Part shown: piece after piece, positions 13,051 through 13,158 of the stretch
Position numbering within the stretch: position 1 is the stretch's first letter
How the letters are laid out: each line of letters starts with the position of its first letter
Source of the DNA: Akkermansiaceae bacterium UBA5689
GTDB lineage: Bacteria > Verrucomicrobiota > Verrucomicrobiia > Verrucomicrobiales > Akkermansiaceae
Assembly: GCA_002420305.1 (NCBI GenBank)
Contig: DIHT01000038.1
Span: 1 to 13,158, forward strand
Direction of reading: 5' to 3'
DNA length: 13,158 nt
Made by a program: the position numbers and the translations under genes
The notes under the pieces: model-generated
What the model was told of the DNA's origin: nothing
Database searches by the model: none
The model's input: the letters and a program-made list of their open reading frames with translations, nothing else

Positions 13051-13158
13051 ATGGCGAAAAAGAAAGTCGCGTCTAAGAAATCCGCTAAAAAGGTCGCCAA
13101 GAAAGCCACCAAGAAGGTCACCAAGAAAGCCACCAAAAAGGTCGCCAAGAAAGCCACC
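13051..13158 (+). CDS. 5' end of a gene with a lysine-rich, histone-H1-like N-terminus (possibly rpoD), cut by the window end
   Basis: From ATG 13051 the frame stays open to the window edge and encodes 36 residues, starting MAKKKVASKKSAKK and continuing with repeats of KKVAKKAT. Half the residues are lysine, and the rest are nearly all Ala, Val, Thr and Ser, as in bacterial histone-H1-like DNA-binding tails. What follows is not visible. The position directly after dnaG is the usual place of rpoD in the macromolecular synthesis operon, so a sigma factor with a basic N-terminal extension is one reading. A free-standing H1-like nucleoid protein is the other. The ATG is preceded by a weak AGG only. 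Codons alternate AAA/AAG within a 24-base DNA repeat. Confidence 0.7.
   Translation, partial: MAKKKVASKKSAKKVAKKATKKVTKKATKKVAKKAT
13087..13158 (+). repeat. three 24-base tandem repeats encoding KKVAKKAT
   Basis: Units at 13087-13110, 13111-13134 and 13135-13158. The first and third are identical; the middle one differs at two positions, giving AAG instead of AAA in the first codon and Thr instead of Ala in the fourth. The array may continue beyond the window. Repeats of this kind vary in copy number through slippage. Confidence 0.85.

Noticed and set aside
1..13158. Search for a mobile element, CRISPR array, tRNA or rRNA gene
   Set aside because: No transposase-like product, terminal repeats, spaced direct repeats or tRNA-like sequence was seen on either strand.

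Overview
The window looks like a mostly housekeeping stretch of chromosome from a Gram-negative bacterium, most likely of the Verrucomicrobiota (Opitutia/Puniceicoccales-like). This is inferred from three things: a cell envelope with lipoprotein and Sec signals, a lack of strong Shine-Dalgarno sequences, and dnaG followed by a gene whose product opens with a lysine/alanine-rich tail. No phylogenetic test could be run. I see no transposase, integrase, CRISPR array, rRNA or tRNA gene, and no toxin or defence module.

Left part (1-3042, all + strand): the last 10 codons of a gene with a PTPE-repeat tail; a bactofilin; nadA (quinolinate synthase, NAD biosynthesis); and an exported FKBP-type prolyl isomerase with an unusual proline-rich tail. 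Middle part (3191-6403): a lipoprotein-type alpha/beta hydrolase, a small proline-rich lipoprotein, a small secreted protein on the opposite strand, and an Fe-S 5-methyluridine RNA methyltransferase of the RlmD/RumA type.

Right part (6404-13158): a NahK-like sugar/aminoglycoside-type kinase (- strand), whose stop codon abuts that of the RNA methyltransferase. A small SAM-dependent methyltransferase diverges from it. Next is a 519-base stretch with no long gene but a plausible 56-codon ORF on the - strand. A 740-residue NfeD/ClpP-class membrane protease homologue (- strand) follows, divergent from dnaG (+). After dnaG come a dyad and a consensus TATAAT, and then the start of a gene encoding a KKVAKKAT-repeat N-terminus that runs off the window. 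By dnaG synteny it may be an RpoD sigma factor with a histone-H1-like extension.

Most of the genes do unrelated housekeeping jobs. The most unusual items are the NfeD protein, which carries two ClpP-like domains of which the first has lost its catalytic Ser and Lys, and the repeat-encoded lysine-rich N-terminus after dnaG. Several genes also carry promoter-like hexamers directly in front of the start codon and no Shine-Dalgarno sequence, which suggests leaderless or very short-leader mRNAs.
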